DNA of 64,000 nucleotides from Oenanthe sinensis (lineage: Eukaryota > Streptophyta > Magnoliopsida > Apiales > Apiaceae), in contig CM053802.1 of assembly GCA_028671895.1 (NCBI GenBank), forward strand, positions 34,200,201-34,264,200, given 5' to 3'. The translations under genes and the position numbers were made by a program. This document shows, piece by piece, positions 45,501-58,010 of this stretch (position 1 is the first letter of the stretch; each line of letters starts with the position of its first letter). The notes beneath the pieces were generated by a model that was not told where the DNA came from, made no database searches, and worked only from the letters and a program-made list of their open reading frames with translations.

Positions 45501-47670
45501 AACATTTTTTAGTAAATCAGGTTTTGATTATTTTAATCCTCCCCAAATGATCCCAGATGTCCCTAGTATTTTAAATAAAATATTCAGATTTTATGGAGTA
45601 ACCTAGCTAGGGTGATCATAACCTCCAAGTTCGGTAGAAACAGAATTTTAAGTTTCTGCGCTACCGTTACCAAATCGTCCATAACTTTTGACTCATAACT
45701 CCGAATGACATGAAATTAGTGTGTAAATGATCTAGAGATAATATACAATCTAACAATATCAGCCATATACCAAGCACAGATAAAGAACGCTCCCAGATTT
45801 TCTGGAGAGTTACAGCAGAATGAAAACGAGCATTACAACATTTATATCTTCAACGTTTTCCATTTCTATACTACTTCAATCCAACCAACAAACATTCTCA
45901 AACTGCTCATTCAACCATATACTACATCATATATCAACTTTAAGGTATTTAAACTAACCAAACTTATTAAATAAGATCTCAAAATCAAATTAACAAATAA
46001 TGCATTTCTGGGACTAACCAAGCTTAACATAATCATATCAAGTTGAAGGATAAACCTTTTATGTTCTCTTGAACTAAAACCACAATGTCTCAATAATCGT
46101 TAATCGAAATGACAAAATTCTTACTCTAGGATCATTCTGGATGTCCCTATGATTTTTCATAAAATTTTCAGATTTTATTAAGCCCCCTAGATAATCCAGC
46201 CATAGCCTCAAAGTTGGACGAAAGCAGAATTTCCATTTTCTACGCCACCGTTATTAAATCGTTCATAACTTTTGACTCGTAACTCCGAATGTTATGATAT
46301 TTGTGCGTAAATGATCTAGAGATTATCTACTATTTAGTCATCCCATCCATCTGCCCAGACCAGAGGAAATATGTTCTCAGAGTTTCTGACAGTGGGCAGC
46401 AGAATGGGAAGAAAACAAATGGGTATGGTAACATTTGTAAACCCATCGTTTTTCATTTTTATTCTACACCAAAACCAACACCAACCAACTAAACTAATTT
46501 ACATACTAACAACATACTCCAAAACACAACCATTCCAAGTCATCCAATACTAAAGCTTATAAAATGAGTTTATAAAATAATAACCAAACTCATGCATTCA
46601 TGGCTTTACATCCTTAAAAAATGTTACCCATAACTTACATAACCCTTAACAATCATTAACCAAGCTAAAGGAATCATAAACTACGAGTTTAAAAAATTTA
46701 TTTTTTAAGAACTTACTATTCATGTTCTTGAGAATTTTGATTATTGCAAGAGATTCAATGAATGAAATGATATAGGATCAAAGATAAAGCACTAGGAGGG
46801 TTATACATTTAATTCAAGCTAAACAACGAAATGATCAAGCAAGCCTATGATTCTCCCCAAAAATGCAGCCCGTGTTCTTCATGAAATCATGGTAAAAATT
46901 GGTGTTGATGATGAAGATGATTGCTAGGAAAGAACGGGCCTGAAGAGAGGTGAACAACGAAATCAAAATCAAGCGATTCCGAGAAGAACCGAGAAAGTTA
47001 TCCACAAATCTCTCCATTCTTTCTCTCCCTTTTTTCTCCCATCAGTCATATGAAGAAATGGAGGGCTGTGTTTTCTTTTATTTTGGTGAGAAATAAAGTG
47101 GTGAGTTTGCTTTTGGCTAAATGTAAGTGTTTTAGGTTCCATTTGGATTAATAACAAGATTTTTACTAGTAGACTTATTCAAGGTGCAAGTCTTCCTCCA
47201 CGCACCAACACATTCGCTTCTCTATTTCTTTTCTCCCTTTTTTTATGTAATATTCGACGCACATAATTTATTAGGCAGTGATTTGATTTTCATTTTCGTA
47301 ATGATTTGTTACAATAAAATTAATAACTAATACTCGTTCCGAGATTTTTAATAAAATTAGTATCTATTAAAAACACTATTTATAACTTAGTATTCATTAT
47401 ATACTATTATTTAAACCCTGTCCTATTTATTCGAAAAGGTTCAGGTGTGATTCGTCAGATAAAATTTACTAAGAAATTATTACGTATAATAAGTTAAAAA
47501 TACGAATCCATAAAATATTTTCAAGTTATGAATCTCTTAATTCTAACGAGATTTACATACACTTAATTTTCTCGCTTATAATAAATCAAATGAAATTGTT
47601 TATTCATAAAATGAAAAATTTTATCAAAAAATCTTAATAAATCCGAGTGTCAGAAATACGGATTATTACA
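42530..47670 (-). mobile_element. Solo LTR-2 (gypsy-like, 5.1 kb)
   Basis: Same family as solo LTR-1: begins (A)GTGACACCCCCAGATC (first base mutated) and ends GGATTATTACA at 47670. The flanks ATAAA (42525-42529) and ATGAA (47671-47675) are a TSD with one mismatch. SIRE-C gag sequence lies on both sides. It contains no gag-pol; all ORFs in it are short and mirror those of solo LTR-1. It has only one unit of the 72-bp repeat. Orientation minus is inferred (TGTAATAATCC ... GGGGGTGTCAC). Confidence 0.82.
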
Positions 47671-48862
47671 ATGAAGGTTCTCTAGGAGACTCTGATTTTT
47701 TTTAGGAGACAACCATCAAAGCTAGATTTTCATAATCTATTTCATCATCTGAGCTTGAATCTACCCAATCCTTTCATGTTGAGATGAGTGCCTTTCCTTT
47801 GCCTTGATTCTTGGCCTTTCTGCATTCACTAGGAAAATATCCCAAAATACCACAGTTGAAACATTTAACCTTTGCCTTGTCAAGCTTGATTATGGTGTAT
47901 TTGCCCTTCTCAACTTTTTCATCTTTCTTCTTGAATGTTGGTATTTTGCTAAATTTTCCAGTTCACTTATTGAATTTCATTCTTTTGAAATTCTAAGTAA
48001 ACATAGTTATCATTTAACTCATATCAATCTCCTCATCAGAAACAGAGACTATGTCAGTAGACTCTGACTCAACAACAGTTTTACCCTTTTTCTTTGATTC
48101 TTTAATTCTTGGTTCTTTGAGTTCTTCCTATTTTTCCTTTTCAGACTCCATCAATAGTGCCACAGATTTTGCTTTTCCAGCCTTTTTATTCTTTTTCTAT
48201 TGCATCTCTAGGTCATATGTCTTGAGTCTGCCATATAACTCATCCAAAGAGATTTTATCTAAATCTTTGGCTTCTCTTATAACAGTTGTTTTATTGTCCC
48301 ACTCTTCAGGAAGGGCTCTCAAAAACTTGATATTTTGATATTCAGAATCATAAACTTTACCAAGTATGGCCATTTCATTCAAAAGTTTGGTAAACCTATC
48401 ATACATCTCAATAATAGCTTCTCCAGATTTTGCTTCAAAATACTCATACTCCTGAATTAGCAGAGACCTTGCATTTTTCTTAACATCCTTGGTTCCTTCA
48501 CAGTGCACTTCAAGTTTTTTCCACATCTCTTTCACAGTTTTGCATGATATTACACAATTTGTGAGAACAAAGTCTAGACTATTAAAGAGAATATTTTTCA
48601 CTTTTGCCTCATTGAGAAAATTCGCCTTGTCCTCCTTTGACCATTCAGCTTTTGGCTTATCAACAAAGTGTTCACCAACAATCTTTCCTTCAACAATTGT
48701 TTCAGAAACAAGTCTTGAGGGCATGTAAGGTCCATCATGAATCATGTCAAGATACTCCGGGTCTGTAGCCTCCAGATGGTCTAGCATCTTAACCTTCTAG
48801 TGTGTGTACTCATTCCTTTTGATCATAAGAATCTTAGAATTGTCGTCTTTGTTTCCAGACAT
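47671..48862 (-). pseudogene. SIRE-C gag, N-terminal part and zinc knuckle
   Basis: The start ATG at 48862 (MSGNKDDNSKILMIKRNEYTH), with a stop shortly after, then the open frame 48197-48787. It shows MLDHLEATDPEYLDMIHDGP, ILFNSLDFVLTNCVISCKTVKEMWKKLEVHCEGT, QEYEYFEAKSGEAIIEMYDRFTKLLNE and LDELYGRLKTYDLEMQ: the typical Sirevirus gag order. The knuckle at about 47815-47865 reads CFNCGILGYFPSEC, so the His is Tyr. The following acidic segment (DWVDSSSDDEIDYENLALM) matches SIRE-A and SIRE-D. It is cut by solo LTR-2 at 47670. Confidence 0.88.
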
Positions 48863-48929
48863 CTTTGATCGATTTTGAACTTTAGGCTCTCATTCAAAAT
48901 TTTTTCTCAGTTACACAAGGAGAAGATGG

Positions 48930-49653
48930 GTTAAATACTTGTGTTCTCTTCTTTTTTTTCTGATTAAAATCAACTTCAATATAATTTAAAGCTTCAAATG
49001 AAGACCGAAGATCAACTACATAGTATGAAGAAAATACTGTTTGTATTTCTAATGAATAAATGCAACATCTTTTAGGGTGTACACAAACCCTAAAAACTAC
49101 TCTGTGTTTATCACAACAACTCTCTCTATCTCTATGCTCTCACAAAACTTCAACAATTACATTAGGTTACATAGAGTGTTTATATAGAGAGCTTCTATCA
49201 ACTAATAAAAGAAATTATAGTTAATTAGGAATCAATTCCTATCTATTAGCTGATAGTTTCCTTATGTAATTCTCCTTCATTCCCACATCATATCCGTTAT
49301 ATATTTACCTTTATCATCAAAGACTTTCTATTATTGTGATCACCTTCCAAATCCAGCTTCAGCTTTATAGACTCTGAAAGACTTAAGACTCTGATGATCT
49401 TCAATCTCTGACAAACTATAGATTTTGATAGTCTATAGACTCTGATCCACTCCCAGACTTTGATTTGCATCCAGACTCTGGTTTTATTCCTTCTAAAAAT
49501 CTTCTAAGTACAAATAACATTTATATCTTTATAGGGACTAATTAGAATCTGATTGTTTAAATGTTCAGAGACTAAAAAGACTTGTTACAGATAAAACTAT
49601 GCTACATATTATTCTAGTATTTTGTACATCATTAAATGAATATATTCCTAACA
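48930..49653 (-). mobile_element. SIRE-C 5' LTR, inner border unclear
   Basis: On the minus strand it starts TGTTAGGAATATATTC at 49653. A TATATAAA box at 49179-49186 sits in GTGTTTATATAGA context, identical to that of the SIRE-E LTR. The inner end and PBS are not recognisable between 48863 and about 49040, probably through deletion. It is Pu/Py-biased, with CTCTCTCTATC near 49118. The SIRE-D LTR ends ATTCCTAACA, consistent with the same family. Confidence 0.7.
49179..49186 (-). promoter_or_regulatory. TATA box of the SIRE-C LTR
   Basis: TATATAAA on the minus strand, followed by ACACTC and a CT-rich element. The same box and context (GTGTTTATATAGA on plus) appear at 60964-60971 in the SIRE-E LTR. 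Confidence 0.6.
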
Positions 49654-51700
49654 TCGTCCTTATTAGAATTATCAAAATGAAAAGTATTATCATCACTAGT
49701 GAAGTAGTTCACGTTAAGGTAGAAGAGCTTTTGGGATTAGATGGATGAAAGCAAGACCTCATATATCTTATATGTGTCATTTCAACCTATCAATACAATG
49801 TTGAAGCAGTGGACTGGCTTTGGCATGACTAGAGAATCTGAAACAAGCAAGCTAGGGCAGCAACGAAAAAACAAGAACCCCGAGAAAGCTCGAAAGAGTC
49901 CCCGAGCGAGGTTCTAAAAAGAAGAGTCAGTTATCTTTGAAGATCGAGGAAAAAATAGGACAATAATGCCCTTTATGGAAAAACTGTCTTTGTATTGGCT
50001 TCATGTTCAGATGGTTTCTCGTTGTCCGATGGTTGTTCTCAAGAGTGCCTGAATGGCAAAAAAGTAAGAAATCCTGTGATGGCTACTGAATAACCTCCTT
50101 TGATTCTATAACAAATAAGACCTTTTGCCTTTCTATTCGTTCACCAAATCTTCTTTAGTTTCATCCAAGCTCAGTTTTTTCTAAATCTTCATGGAAGAAG
50201 TGGCTATTTGATACAGGTAGGAGAAGAATATGAACCGATATTATTAAAAAAAAGAGGAAGTAGAACCAATTCAAGATGATACGGATCCCTCATTCCTTTA
50301 TGGGGTTCTATCGGGATAGATAGGCCCAATCCTTTCCCCTCTTTCACCCTGTTCTAAAAAAAGCTGTATCCCGCCTCATGTTGAATTAGAAGAAAGGGCC
50401 AAAGAGGGGGGAGGCAGTACAAGCTCTTCAAAACAGATACCTATCTCTTTGAATCAAACCTTTCCAGGAAAAACTAGTCATACTTTGTGACAAATCAGGA
50501 ATTCTACTACACGAGGGGCCGACCCCATTATAGCTGAAAATTAAAGCATAAACTATAGATACCAGCTAAAAAGAGATGCCGTTGAAAATAATCTTTTTTA
50601 AGGAAATGTCTTTCGAGCAGGGATATCCTTATGCAAGGTTCACTTTCCTGGTCAGAAAGGTGACAAGAACTAATAACTGAGCTAGTGAAACGGAGTTAAC
50701 AATGGAAGAGCGATGGCATGCCATGTCAGGCATGTGAGATCAAATTGATGGTAAGTACTAAAACAACTAGGAACCTCCATCTCCAACTGTTGGAAGAGAG
50801 GCAGTGGGCCAAAAAAATGGTATAGAAAAGAAACCATTGTATGCAACTAGGCTACGACGGTAATCTCTCATTCTCGTCTTTTAGAGAATTTCATGACTAT
50901 AGTATGCCAGAAATGGGGAGTTGAGGTAGTTAGTCCTAGTTCCTTGAAAGGATGAGTAGATGAAGAAGAAGAAAGTCAGCTTGGTTCAGCAAGGTGGATC
51001 ATCATAAAACATAAGAAATGGGTGCTCAATCAAAGGAATGTTTGCTTTTAGATTTCTTCAAGTGCTTATAAAAGAAAATCTCAAGTGGTCTGGTTAGATA
51101 GACTAAGGTTGTTAAAAAATCAAAAGGTGAAGTGCTAGGCAATCGTTCCATCCAATGCCAGCCAGCAAAGCACAACTTTTGCGAGCGAGTTAGCGAAGAT
51201 GCTTAGGCTAATAGAAAAAGAGAGTTCCGGCTCATTCCATACTAGAAATAATTGTAGGAAAAGTTTTTGCTAGCACGGATTCCTAATTTTCAACGATATT
51301 TCACGATCAAGACTATTGGCAGCCATTTCCATCCGAAAATTGTACTGGCAGTTTGAGTCGCGAAAGAATCGATGTTTAGTAAGGTGGGTCGCTTGAGGGT
51401 GAAAACCAAGCGGTGGTTGTTTTTGCTTGGCCTATCTAACTAGCTTAAGCCTTATTCCTCCTTTGAGCCCCATTTTTCACGCAGCTTGCTCATAGGGCAT
51501 GTCCTACACGTGACTTTGGGCATTTCTTTTTCCCACATATTGAACGGGTTTTTGAACAAGAACAACCGTCATTCCTTGGAATGTGAAATCTTGTTAATCG
51601 GTCATTAAAGATAAAATTGGCCCCCCTACTGCCTTTATTTTTGTTGGCTAAATTTATAAAGTTCAGGTGGATTAGGTAGCCTAGGAGTACCATCTACATA
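49654..51700. other. Unassigned 2-kb insert of different composition, possibly organelle-derived
   Basis: Between the SIRE-C LTR and the next A+T-rich DNA. It is less A+T-rich than its surroundings and lacks poly-A/T tracts, LTR ends or retroelement motifs. Its texture (GAAAGAGTCCCCGAGCG, GTGAAACGGAGTTAACAATG, CGGCTCATTCC) reminds me of plant mitochondrial intergenic DNA, so a nuclear mitochondrial insertion is a fair guess. The largest frame, 51490-51693 on the minus strand, is Cys/Lys-rich at its end and not recognised. No tRNA or known organellar gene was identified by eye. Confidence 0.4.
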
Positions 51701-52140
51701 TTCTACATCCACATTTTGCGTATCCAACTCAGGTTATAAAGTATTTAATGGTAGATAATTAGAAATACAATGGCAAATACATCAACATATATATGCAGTA
51801 AAGTACACATCAACATTAGTTCTTAATTATTTTCAAAATCAAAAAACCCGTTTCCATATTTTCCTCTCATAACCTATACCAATATTTCTGAAATCCATCA
51901 AAATTTTCAATTTCCTACATCATTGCATCTAAATCTTGCATACTAATTTTTGGACCAAATCAAGCCTACTATATTGTATTTACTTATCATATTGTAATAC
52001 TCTAGTACTTCTTGTATTAAATAATGTCTTAGTTTCTTTACTTATGTACTTGCAGTTAGAAGCATATTTCTACTATATCTCCAAATATAAATGGGTGATA
52101 TCAAGAATAATTGTACAGGTAGAAGATTTTATGAATCATG
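51700..52140. other. A+T-rich stretch without recognised features
   Basis: Nothing supported here. The plus-strand frame 51936-52148 is hydrophobic by composition only. The left end of the SIRE-D LTR may lie in or just after it; no TGTTAGGAAT start was found. Confidence 0.5.
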
Positions 52141-53167
52141 AATTATGAGAATGAAGGTCACATCAAATAAGGAGTTTATAGAAAAATTGTTTCTAAGGCA
52201 AATGATCAATCGTGATCTCGCATTGATAGAGAAGTCAAAAGTGCAAACTGGTAGAGTAGTCTCAAATGACTCAATCGAGAAGTCTACTCAATTGAGAAGG
52301 GTAAAGAAATTGTCAATCGAGAAGTCTAGTTAAATAAATCGAGAATTTAGCTAAGGAAGCAATCGAGAAATCTGTGAAATGAGTCAATTGATAAGTCTGT
52401 GAAATGAGTCAATCAAGAAGTCATCAAAAGAAGTATGCAATCGAGAAGTCTAGACATTCGAGAAGTATCAAGTCAAAGACCAATCGAGAAGTCTGACAAG
52501 TACTCGATCGAGTAGTCCACAACATTACTTCTCGAAGTGTAAAGAAGCTGAGTTTTTTGAATGTTTCAAATAGCTATTTTAAGGAGATTTGCATAAGAAT
52601 AAGACAAGTAATTTGAATCATTGTCGTGATCTGGTAAGTCAAACCTATGAAGATAATGACAAGTCTACAATGAACCTTGAAAAGAAAATAAGACAGATAC
52701 AGAAGGAAGAAGGCGAGCCGGAAAAGAGTGTCAAAGAATGATGTTAGCTGGAAATAGATAGTAGTCAAATGTAAAGTGTTTCTTGTATATTTCTAGTTTT
52801 AGCATAACTGTCTCGTGAGAGCATTTGTAAATGAGACATGTTTTCTATATAGCATGGAGCACAACTTCACTAGTAAGTGTGAAAAATTATTTTCTTTTCC
52901 TTGTTTTCTTTCAAGAACAAGAAGCTAAGATTCATACATAGAATCTCAGATTGTAGCAATTCATTCTAATATACAATTAGATTGAAAGTTAACTTTGAGT
53001 GTTCATTTTAAATTATGCATCTCTTAAGTAAACACTGCTAAATTTAGTAAAGCTACAACATTTGTTATCAGTTCAAAACAAACAAGAATCAAGAACAAAG
53101 AAAAAGATTTAAGCTATACATTCACTTCTCCACCTCTGTATGGTTTCTACACAACTCATTCCTAACA
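52140..53167 (+). mobile_element. SIRE-D 5' LTR, left border uncertain
   Basis: The right border is firm: CTCATTCCTAACA ends at 53167 and a PBS follows. The left part carries many CAATCGAGAAGTCT-like motifs (listed separately). A TATA-like TTCTATATAGCATGG lies near 52842. Ends of this type (TGTTAGGAAT...ATTCCTAACA) match SIRE-C. The beginning could be near 52140 or further left; it is likely truncated. Confidence 0.65.
52224..52545. repeat. CAATCGAGAAGTCT motif array in the SIRE-D LTR
   Basis: At least eight variants of (C/A)AATCGAGAAGTC(T/A), spaced about 20-45 bp, for example near 52277, 52314, 52362, 52409, 52438 and 52481. One inverted copy (ACTTCTCGA) is near 52530. The copies differ by single bases (TTGATAAGTCT, CTCAATTGAGAAG), so the array is old. 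Confidence 0.8.
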
Positions 53168-53169
53168 AG

Positions 53170-53187
53170 TGGTATCAGAGCTCAGGC
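53170..53187 (+). other. SIRE-D primer-binding site
   Basis: TGGTATCAGAGCTCAGGC, two bases after the LTR end AACA, complementary to the 3' end of initiator tRNA-Met over at least the first 12 bases. It fixes plus orientation of SIRE-D. Confidence 0.92.
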
Positions 53188-53217
53188 TGGTGACATAAAA
53201 ACAGTACAAAGATCTAA

Positions 53218-55035
53218 ATGAGTTCTCAGAAACTTAACAGCATCAAGATTCCTCCATTTGATAGATAACACTCTATTCTATGGAAAAAGAAATGATCACA
53301 TTCATCAAGACTGCAAACTTAATGTATCCTGAGATCCTGAAAAATAGACCTTTCATGCCTACGACACTAGTTCCTGAAACAACTAGTGGCTCAGAAGTGA
53401 TACCAGCCACATGGGTACCCAAAGATCCATCTCAGTACAATTGCACTGAAAGAGAGAAAGTGGCTCTTGATATCAACCTCATGCTCATCCTGATTGACTC
53501 TCTAGATATGGTCATATATGGCAATTTTGTCAACTACACCACTTCGAAATACATTTAGGAAACCATAGAGCTACTATGTGAAGGCACAGTGGAAGTAAGA
53601 GAAAATCAAAGACAACTGTTGGTCTCATAATATGAAGCATTTATGTCAAAACCAAATGAATGCATATTTGAGGTCTTTGAGAGGTTTAACAAACTAATTA
53701 ATGAACTGCAGTTACATGGAAAGGCCTATGAGATAAAAGAAAAGAATTTAAAGTTCTTGTTAACTCTTCTAGAGCATTTGGAACACAAAATTGCTGCTAT
53801 TAGAGAAGGAAGATATTTAACAACACTTCCATTGAAAACTCTATATGGAATACTAAAGACATATGATATAGAGTACTTTCAAAAGAAGTCTATTCTAGGA
53901 AACAGAGATAAGATGGAAAATTTCTCTAGTACCCTAATTGTCAAAGAACCAGGAAAGATGGAAAGAGTTAGTATAAGCCAAAGAATGAAGAGTGAGGAAA
54001 ATATTGAAAAAGATAATGAAGAAGAAGAACCTGTCAAATGTGAATCTGATGAAGATGAGTTCTATACTATTGAGGAGCTTGAGAGCATGGACAATAAATC
54101 TATGGATATCATGGCTAGAAATTTAGAAATTTGAGGTTTAAGAAAAATAAAGCTTCAAGCCAAAACCAAACTTTGGCTCTTCAAGCAAAGGAAAAGCTCC
54201 CAAGAGCAATTTCAAAGGAGGTTATAAGACTGGATCTGTTGAAAGGTAAAAAATAAGGTGTAATAATTGTGATGAATTGGGACACTTTGCCACTATGTGT
54301 AGAAAGCCTAAAGCATCTAGAAAAGAAAAAGAGTATTTGGAATTGGAAGTTAAATATGAAGCTTTGTTAAAGAAGCAGACTGGTAGAGCATACATTGCTG
54401 AAGGCAAATGCTGGGATGATACTGATGAGGATGAAGAAGAAGAATATGGGAATTTGGCACTCATGGCCAAATCAGACGAAGGAGCATCAACCTCAACAAG
54501 TTAGGTACCAATCCTAACTTCTATTGACATGTCAAAATTTCAATAGAAGAAAAATGTGAAAGAATTAAGTGTTGAGATGTTTAATATTCATACCAGTATG
54601 AATGCTGCTTATGAAGAAATTGATAGACTATTGAAAGCTAATGATGAAATGTCTGCTAAGAACGGAAATCTAGAACTATCATTGGTTAATATGCAATCAA
54701 TGAAACAAGAGAATGAGTACTTGAAGAATAAGATTACTTGCTTAGAACAGGTTGGGAAGCTCTTAAGAGATCAAATCTCTAAGAATAAACCGAAAATAAA
54801 ATATTATCAAAACTCATCTATAGTTCTACAAGAGTTTAATGAAAGACACCAGGAAAATTCTAAGTTTGGAGTTGGGTTTGATTATGACACTCTTAAAAAG
54901 AAAAAGTCTATGTCAACAAAAGGCAAGAAAACTGAATTCACTGGTAATCCTCATATTTTGAAAAATATTGAAGCTCCAATTTTTAAAAAGGCAACTGTTA
55001 AGTTTGAAGAAGCAAGTATGGTCATCAAACAATAG
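53218..55035 (+). pseudogene. SIRE-D gag with coiled-coil extension
   Basis: The start ATG at 53218 (MSSQKLNSIKIPPFDR) is followed at once by a stop. Frames 53280-53558 and 53643-54134 hold MLILIDSLDMVIYGNFVNYTT, CIFEVFERFNKLINELQLHGK, LEHLEHKIAAIREGR and KTLYGILKTYDIEYFQKK. The intact knuckle CNNCDELGHFATMC is at about 54265-54310, then an acidic segment DDTDEDEEEEYGNLALMAKS. 54556-55035 is a strong coiled coil (EEIDRLLKANDEMSAKNGNLELSL, KNKITCLEQVGKLL). Several stops divide it. SIRE-A gag is a clear paralogue. Confidence 0.9.
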
Positions 55036-56211
55036 TTGAATGATGGGGATGAGTTAGAGGCTAAGAATGATGTGCCTTTGTTGAACTAAAAGAGCAAAGA
55101 ATCAAGGCCAAGTCTACCTTTATTAAGCTTCAAAGAAAGGAGAATGTCTAGAAAAATGATACCAAGGAAAATTTCCAGAAAAATTACACCACACATGATA
55201 AGAAGAAAAAGGGAAATAGAAATGGAAAAATAGGCATTAATAAACACAACAATTATGCACCTGTTCACAATGCCCCTAAAAAGATTTGTAAAAATTGTGG
55301 TTCAATAAATCACCTTACTCATGTGTTCAAGAAACCTGTTGTTGATAATGTTGAATTTGCTTGTGGTTTTATTAAACCTTTTACATGATAATAAAAAATT
55401 CCTTGAAAAATTTGATTGTATTCCATGCAAACTGAATGTTATGAATGCCTGTTTTAGATTAAGGAAACAACTCGTTGAAGGATGCATCAGTCAAAATGAA
55501 AAGAACAAAGCTGCTATACCTATATCTACTAGTCTAATTAAAGGAAGAAAACATTCCATGTCACCTAGAAATGCATCTAGTTCAGGTAGCACCAACCAAA
55601 CTAAAAATGAACATCATAAAAAGGAAATTGTGCATGATAAGATGACTAGGACTGTTTAGAAGGAGAATAGCAGTTACATAACTAAGCAAAAAAACCCAAC
55701 CTAGTTTGGGTACCAAAGAAAACTAGATATTGTTTTGATTGTAGGGCACAGGTAAGAAGAAGAAGGTTATGTGGATCTTGGACAATAGATGCTCAAGTCA
55801 CATGACTGGTGACAAAGCCCTGCTGTCAAAATTCAAGGAAGAGGTTGACCCAATGGTGACCTTTGGAGACAACATCATTGGTTTTACTATGAGATATGAC
55901 AAATTGATTCACGGAAATGTTGTCATTAAAGATGTATCTTTCGTAAATGGTCTGAAGCACAATTTGTTGAGCATCACTCAATTCTCCAACAAATACTTAA
56001 AGGTGGAGTTTAATAAAGAAATGTGCCTCATATCTCACAGAAAAACCAAAGAAATTTGCTCTACAAGGAGTAAGGAAGGGAAGCCTATTTGTAGCTGACT
56101 TGGAGTCTGCAAACAAGGATAAAATATGTTGTTTCTACACCACAGCCTATGAAAGTGAAAGTTGGTTTTGGCACAAGAAGTTGTCTCACTTAAACTTCAA
56201 GAATCTCAATT
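55036..56211 (+). pseudogene. SIRE-D gag-pol linker, protease and start of pre-integrase
   Basis: Basic, broken frames lead to a Cys-rich box ICKNCGSINHLTHV near 55290 and an open frame 55321-55659. Protease at 55769-56098 reads MWILDNRCSSHMTGDKALLSKF; the D-S-G triad is D-N-R, so inactive. VTFGDNIIGFTMRYDKL and VSFVNGLKHNLLSITQFSN are canonical. A frameshift near 56050 precedes WFWHKKLSHLNFKNLN, where solo LTR-3 interrupts the pre-integrase region at 56211. The reading resumes at 58016. Confidence 0.88.
56207..56211. repeat. Left TSD CAATT of solo LTR-3
   Basis: CAATT directly before TGTTGGGTCCC; repeated exactly at 58011-58015 after GACTTTCA. Confidence 0.93.
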
Positions 56212-58010
56212 TGTTGGGTCCCGGAATTATCGTAGAAGGGGGATTGAATGAGATACTGACAACAATTTAAAATTCTTTTCAGAATTTGTGGAATTAAATT
56301 ATTACTTTAGCCGAGGGTTTGAGTCCTTGTATTGTTTGGGAGGCTGACTTACTATCTTTCTATTTTCATGATTAAACATTTAAGATATAAAAAATTAGCA
56401 AGTAAGTAAACAAGATTCAAGTTAAATATGTATATTAAACTTGAATGGGTGTTACAATATTCGGTAGAATAAACTTTAATTCCTAGAACAAATTTGACAT
56501 GAATTGTTCTACTTAAGGAATTAAAATCAAACTAGCACAGAAAGTCTGTGAATATAACTTTGCAAACAAATTGCTGAATTTGAAAGTTTTTCTACTTTTG
56601 AAATTATGAAGCTAAGGCCTCATATTTATAGAGGTTGAAAAACTGATATGACTTTCTAGTACATGACATTTTACAGACTTTATTTAAGTCTGTATGACAT
56701 TTTTAATACTTGTATGACATTTAAAATAGCTGGGTATGACTTTCAAAAAGTCGGTATGACTTTTTTTATTTAAAAAAATTGGCATGACTTTTTAATTAAA
56801 TAAAATCGGTATGAGTTTATTTAATTAAAAATCGGTATGATTTTTTAATTAAATAAAATTTACTCGGTATAACCTTCTGATTTGAAAAGCTTTGGTATGA
56901 CTTTTTCACTTTCTCGGTATGACATTTTCTTTCAACAACCTTTTTCATTTCTTTTTAAATTGATTGGACACGTGGCAGCGTGTGATTGGTTCCTTTTAAA
57001 AAACAACTCCTGCCATTTCAATTTGAAAAGCAAAGGGGATTATTTTGTCTTTTAGTGATAAGCTCCATAGAAATGTTTTTAGACCCGCACAGCTTATATT
57101 TTTGATTAATAAATAATAAATTTAATTCAGAAATTATATTTATAAATATCTAATATTATTTAGATATTTATAAATATAATTTACTAAATAAATAAAATAT
57201 TTATTAATTAAATAAATCTTTACGCTCTGAGCTGCGGTCTTCTGAACGTCTAGAACCGAGCTCCTTTTGATTTGGAAATAATAAAACAATTCCAACCGGG
57301 TTTCCACCTTTAAGAATATATGACTCTGCATTTCTTCCGTGTCATTTCTTTTTCTATCTTTTCTTCAAGTCAGTACTGTCAGACATGTTTAGCTGTATCT
57401 ACAGTTGCAATTAGAAGTACCTTTGTTACTGAGATAATCTGACTCTTTAAACTAGACAATACTTTTTTTCACCACTGCATGTACCTAGTGAAATATTCAA
57501 TCTTAGATTCTAACTCTTGTACACTATATTCCAAACAAACCTGTATCCATTTGAGCTTCCAATTTCTGTCTTCTGTCATTCTAAAATAATTTTAAATTAA
57601 TTAATCCTTTAATTAATTTAAGAAATAAATTAATTCTGAGGGAATTAATTTACTAATTAAATTAAAAATTTATTTAATTAATTAATAGAGAATTAAATTA
57701 AAGTCTTGACTATTGTTGATGTAGATAAAACTCTTTTGTTCTTCAACAATAATATTTTTAACCACTTGAACTTTTTGATGACGAATCTTCACTGACATTG
57801 TTGACCCCCTGTGCACTGGTATGGTTCACGGATGACTAACTACAATGTTGATTTTTATTTCTGCTGTAGTGGTCTTTAGGTTTTGTCTTGTCATGTCTTG
57901 GCTTCTTTTTATTCTTCCTCTATATTCAATATTTATTATTTACTTCGTTTTCTTATCTAAGTTGAGTTGTTATCTACTTATTACAAATAGGACTAGTCAT
58001 ATGACTTTCA
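56212..58010 (-). mobile_element. Solo LTR-3, Sirevirus-like (1799 bp)
   Basis: On the minus strand it begins TGAAAGTCATATGACTAG at 58010 and ends TTCCGGGACCCAACA at 56212. CAATT flanks it on both sides (56207-56211 and 58011-58015), a perfect TSD, and the SIRE-D frame reads through once one copy is removed. No internal region or second LTR exists, so it is a solo LTR left by recombination. It carries a degraded GGTATGACTT array at 56730-56935 and a CTATAAATATGAGG box near 56620. The ends match SIRE-A/B (left) and SIRE-F (right). Confidence 0.93.

Noticed and set aside
51490..51693. Minus-strand 67-codon ORF in the unassigned segment, Cys/Lys-rich C-terminus
   Set aside because: Not recognised as any organellar or nuclear protein; too short to support alone.
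52224..52545. CRISPR-like spaced repeats (CAATCGAGAAGTCT)
   Set aside because: Irregular spacing, degenerate units, and position in a plant retrotransposon LTR rule out a CRISPR array.
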